A stretch of DNA of 7,086 nt from positions 1 through 7,086 of the forward strand of contig JAJXTJ010000060.1 of NCBI GenBank assembly GCA_021783895.1, in the 5' to 3' direction. Every line of letters starts with the position of its first letter. Position 1 is the first letter of the stretch. Shown here in pieces: positions 5,642 through 7,086 of this stretch. Source of the stretch: Pseudomonadota bacterium (lineage in GTDB: Bacteria > Pseudomonadota > Gammaproteobacteria > Burkholderiales > Sulfuricellaceae). The notes under the pieces were generated by a model. That model was not told where the DNA came from. It was given only the letters and a program-made list of their open reading frames with translations, and did no database searches. Made by a program: the position numbers and the translations under genes.

Positions 5642-6225
5642 GTTGTTGCCTGAGCCACGGCGCCACCCCGCACCACGATCTCCTCGGAAGGATAAATGCT
5701 CATGGCCTGCCCGCCGGCCGGAACCATTATCGCCTGGCCGCCGCGACGGGTGATGAAGCGCACATCCCCATTCACGTCCACCCGGTAATAGCCGGTACGA
5801 TCGATGGTGAACACCGCATTGGGCGTATCCACCTCCACCAAAAAGCCCGTGGAAAGCGTGCGCAGATCGAAGGACACGCGACCGGAAGTGATTTTGAACT
5901 GAACGAAATCGGATGTCTGGTTGACGAGCGTGAGCTGCGTATCGCCGTCGGCACGGACAAAGGCCCGGCCCCCCATCTGGAGTTCAAGGTCGCCGTCCCT
6001 GCCGACATAGAGCGCATCGCCGGCGGCAAGCGGCGTATTCGTTTGCGCCTCCATCCAGTCTTCCGCGCCCAGGCGCGAAAAAGAGACATTCCCTTCGACG
6101 TAACTCAGGCGCAAGGGACTGGCCGCCGCTTCCTGATTCTCCTCCTGAGCGAGGGCGGGGAGACTGCTCGTGATGACGAGCAACAAAACGGAAAGAGCCG
6201 CGATCGTTCTGGACAATGGGAACAT
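5614..6225 (-). CDS. Exported FecR-domain protein (DUF6600-type), C-terminally truncated
   Basis: This is a 203-residue protein. The ATG at 6225 has AAGG eight bases upstream and begins a clean Sec signal peptide with cleavage near ALA/QE (26/27); a longer upstream TTG frame would add an implausible 51 residues. The mature part is a FecR domain: LSYVEGNVSF (40-49), PLAAGDALYVGRDGDLELQMG (about 65-85), RAFVRADGDTQL (87-98), GYYRVDVNGD (145-154) and PSEEIVVRGG (179-188). In related betaproteobacterial proteins, as I recall them, this domain is followed by a W/Y-rich region (D-x-W-DRW, then repeated GRW/WGWAP motifs, DUF6600) of several hundred residues. Here homology-like sequence ends at about Tyr196, and the last residues SAYSLKK are simply the antisense of the PEBP gene. 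It acts outside the cytoplasm, with role unknown: it lacks a transmembrane anti-sigma arrangement and has no sigma-factor neighbour. Probably a degraded gene. Confidence 0.8.
   Translation of the reverse strand: MFPLSRTIAALSVLLLVITSSLPALAQEENQEAAASPLRLSYVEGNVSFSRLGAEDWMEAQTNTPLAAGDALYVGRDGDLELQMGGRAFVRADGDTQLTLVNQTSDFVQFKITSGRVSFDLRTLSTGFLVEVDTPNAVFTIDRTGYYRVDVNGDVRFITRRGGQAIMVPAGGQAMSIYPSEEIVVRGGAVAQATTYSAYSLKK
5636..5641. other. Inferred deletion junction joining two convergent truncated genes
   Basis: PEBP-like coding sequence on the + strand ends at the codon for Leu156 (5636-5638). FecR-domain coding sequence on the - strand ends at the codon for Tyr196 (5638-5640). Beyond this point each frame runs into the antisense of the other gene and stops by chance, TAG at 5639-5641 on + and at 5614-5616 on -. 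The simplest reading is one deletion that removed the 3' parts of both genes and anything between them. A misassembly would look the same. Confidence 0.6.
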
Positions 6226-6243
6226 GGGTGTCGCCTTGGGTAG

Positions 6244-6286
6244 CCGGGAATATTTTCCTGGGGTTGCGCGCCGTAAGCCTGGCGCG
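6244..6286 (-). other. Two small hairpins in the probable leader of the FecR-domain gene
   Basis: CCGGGAA (6244-6250) pairs with TTCCTGG (6255-6261) around TATT with one G-U pair, and CGCGCC (6267-6272) pairs with GGCGCG (6281-6286) around an 8-nt loop. They lie 19-61 bp upstream of the FecR-domain ATG at 6225. Neither is followed by a T-run. I see no convincing promoter in 6226-6383. Confidence 0.3.
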
Positions 6287-6383
6287 GGGAGATAGCAAAA
6301 TAACGTTGCAGCCCGGAGAAAGTTGACGTTACGACCGGAAGGCCGACTGGCAGGGTGGCGCTCGCGGATCATTTGCACACGCT

Positions 6384-6527
6384 GTCAATCGCGATGGCGA
6401 TGTGGTGATCCACAAGGTGGGCGCCCGCCCAAGTGGCAAGCCCGACCGTTTTGATGCCGCTCGCGGCAAGGCTGACGTAAATTGGCGGACCGACGACCTG
6501 ATGGCGCTGTTGCGCGGCGAGGACTGA
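6384..6527 (+). pseudogene. Remnant of a VapB-type (AbrB-fold) antitoxin gene
   Basis: The frame ending at TGA 6525-6527 reads VNRDGDVVIHKVGARPSGKP, then DRFDAARGKADVNWRTDD, then LMALLRGED. This is the C-terminal half of an AbrB/MazE-like VapB antitoxin: the last strand of the DNA-binding domain and the toxin-wrapping tail. No start codon with a ribosome-binding site leads into it in frame, and the frame is closed by TGA at 6324-6326. In a different frame, 6355-6378 reads VALADHLH, which resembles the V-R-D-H-L region of AbrB domains. This suggests that a stretch between 6378 and 6384 was lost and the N-terminus decayed. The TGA is followed at once by the vapC ATG (6528), the usual toxin-antitoxin spacing. 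Without the DNA-binding half it cannot autoregulate. Confidence 0.65.
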
Positions 6528-6900
6528 ATGCTGCTGGTCGATACCAACGTGCTGGTCGATCGGCCAATTGCGCGCTCAGTCCAGGATACATCGGCTGGCG
6601 ATCAATCCGATCATCTACTCCGAACTGTCGCTGACGTTCTCTGCTGTGGAAGCACTGGATCAGACCCTCGATGAGCTGGGCTTGGTCATGATCGAAATTC
6701 CGCGTCCGGCCCTGTTTCTCGCCGGCAAGGCGTTTGTGCGCTACCGCCGGCAAGGGGGTAGCAAGAGTAATGTCCTCGGTGATTTTTTTATCGGTGCGCA
6801 CGCGGCTGTGTCGGGGTATACGGTTCTGACCCGGGACACACGGCGTTACACGTCCTATTTCCCCAGCGTCATCCTGATCGCACCGGAAATATCCGGGTGA
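6528..6900 (+). pseudogene. Frameshifted VapC-type PIN-domain toxin gene
   Basis: The ATG at 6528 starts MLLVDTNVLVD, the standard PIN-domain N-terminus with catalytic Asp5. At 6553-6560 the bases TGGTCGAT are read as L-V-D in this frame but as W-S-I in the next frame, which continues G-Q-L-R-A-Q to the end at 6900. That second frame contains the rest of a VapC: NPIIYSELS with the conserved Glu, GDFFIGAHA with the third acidic residue, and TRDTRRYTSYFP with the fourth. About 10-15 residues usually lying between VLVD and WSIGQLRA are missing. The parsimonious history is a deletion between two TGGTCGAT copies. The four acidic residues are split over two frames, so the RNase is inactive unless frameshifting occurs. 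Intact relatives have about 135-140 residues. Confidence 0.8.
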
Positions 6901-6935
6901 ACAAGCCATGAACCTTGAACCTGAAAAATTTAGTT

Positions 6936-7067
6936 AGCCACAGAGAACACAGAGTTCCTGGAGGAAAAACAAAAGCTTAATGGATCGTCGCCGGTCACCC
7001 ATTGGGTACAAAAAGCGCTGGCTGTAACCCATTGTTCTCTCTGTGTTCTCTGTGCCCTCTGTGGCTT
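6936..7067. repeat. CACAGAG nonamer inverted-repeat element with internal TCACCCATTGGGT palindrome
   Basis: The left arm has CACAGAGAA and CACAGAGTT (6939-6956) plus a degenerate third unit. The right arm has CTCTCTGTG, TTCTCTGTG and CCCTCTGTG (7037-7063). The outer ends AGCCACAGAG (6936-6945) and CTCTGTGGCT (7057-7066) are perfect reverse complements. The 80-nt interior contains ACCCA-T-TGGGT (6997-7007) within TCACCCATTGGGT (6995-7007), and a second ACCCATTG at 7027-7034. It is the same architecture as 1-73 and 4081-4158. Confidence 0.8.
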
Positions 7068-7086
7068 GAACTGAGGTTTCCAGGTT

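Noticed and set aside
5590..6243. A + strand open frame over the FecR-domain gene
   Set aside because: The minus frame has a signal peptide and FecR motifs. The plus frame shows none and begins inside the PEBP gene.
6301..6331. TAACGT-N19-ACGTTA as an operator for vapB
   Set aside because: The 6-bp arms with a long spacer are easily found by chance, and the vapB 5' end is too decayed to place a promoter.
6385..6909. A 174-codon - strand open frame over the VapBC remnant
   Set aside because: The plus strand shows clear VapB and PIN-domain sequence in fragments, and the minus frame is low-complexity Arg/Pro/Gln sequence.
6909..6938. A short ORF starting ATGAACCTTGAA before the last repeat
   Set aside because: It has nine codons, no ribosome-binding site, and runs into the repeat.

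Overview
The window looks like a chromosomal stretch of a betaproteobacterium. The codon usage is GC-rich, the ABC exporter is of the Atm1 type, YciH, YbhB-type and DUF6600-type FecR proteins are present, and the intergenic 'CAC' inverted repeats are of a kind I associate with Nitrosomonadales relatives such as Gallionellaceae or Sulfuricellaceae. The family-level placement is inference from general familiarity, not from a search.

Layout. Positions 1-73 hold the right half of a non-coding inverted-repeat element. A large outer-membrane-type lipoprotein gene (234-2114, +) follows, with an FNR-like box upstream and a strong intrinsic terminator behind it (2164-2199). Its 3' end carries a 25-bp duplication that created the present stop codon. 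Convergent to it is an Atm1-type ABC half-transporter (2253-4052, -). The divergent intergenic region 4053-4272 contains a perfect 7-bp palindrome against the transporter start and a large hairpin of three CACGGGG nonamers per arm. Next come an orphan HicA-like gene (4273-4548, +), a MITE-like double hairpin (4588-4643) and yciH (4686-5048, -), which has a short overlapping upstream ORF carrying the only good Shine-Dalgarno sequence.

From 5171 onward the sequence shows strong signs of decay. A PEBP/YbhB gene (+) and a FecR-domain gene (-) are convergent, and both lose their C-terminal parts at the same point (about 5636-5641). Each stops inside the antisense of the other, which is what a single deletion across the 3' ends of two convergent genes would leave. 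Further right is a broken VapBC toxin-antitoxin pair: vapB lacks its start and part of its DNA-binding half, and vapC is frameshifted by an apparent deletion across the 8-bp repeat TGGTCGAT. The window closes with a second complete inverted-repeat element (6936-7067, CACAGAG nonamers). Its loop contains the same TCACCCATTGGGT core seen at position 1.

The genes do not form one pathway. They are single-gene units (envelope lipoprotein, metal/glutathione-conjugate exporter, translation factor, PEBP, FecR-like exported protein). The strongest candidates for something not well described are the family of 9-nt-periodic inverted-repeat elements, two of which share an internal palindrome, the single-event double gene truncation, and the overlapping leader ORF on yciH. 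I saw no tRNA, rRNA, CRISPR array, transposase or prophage gene.
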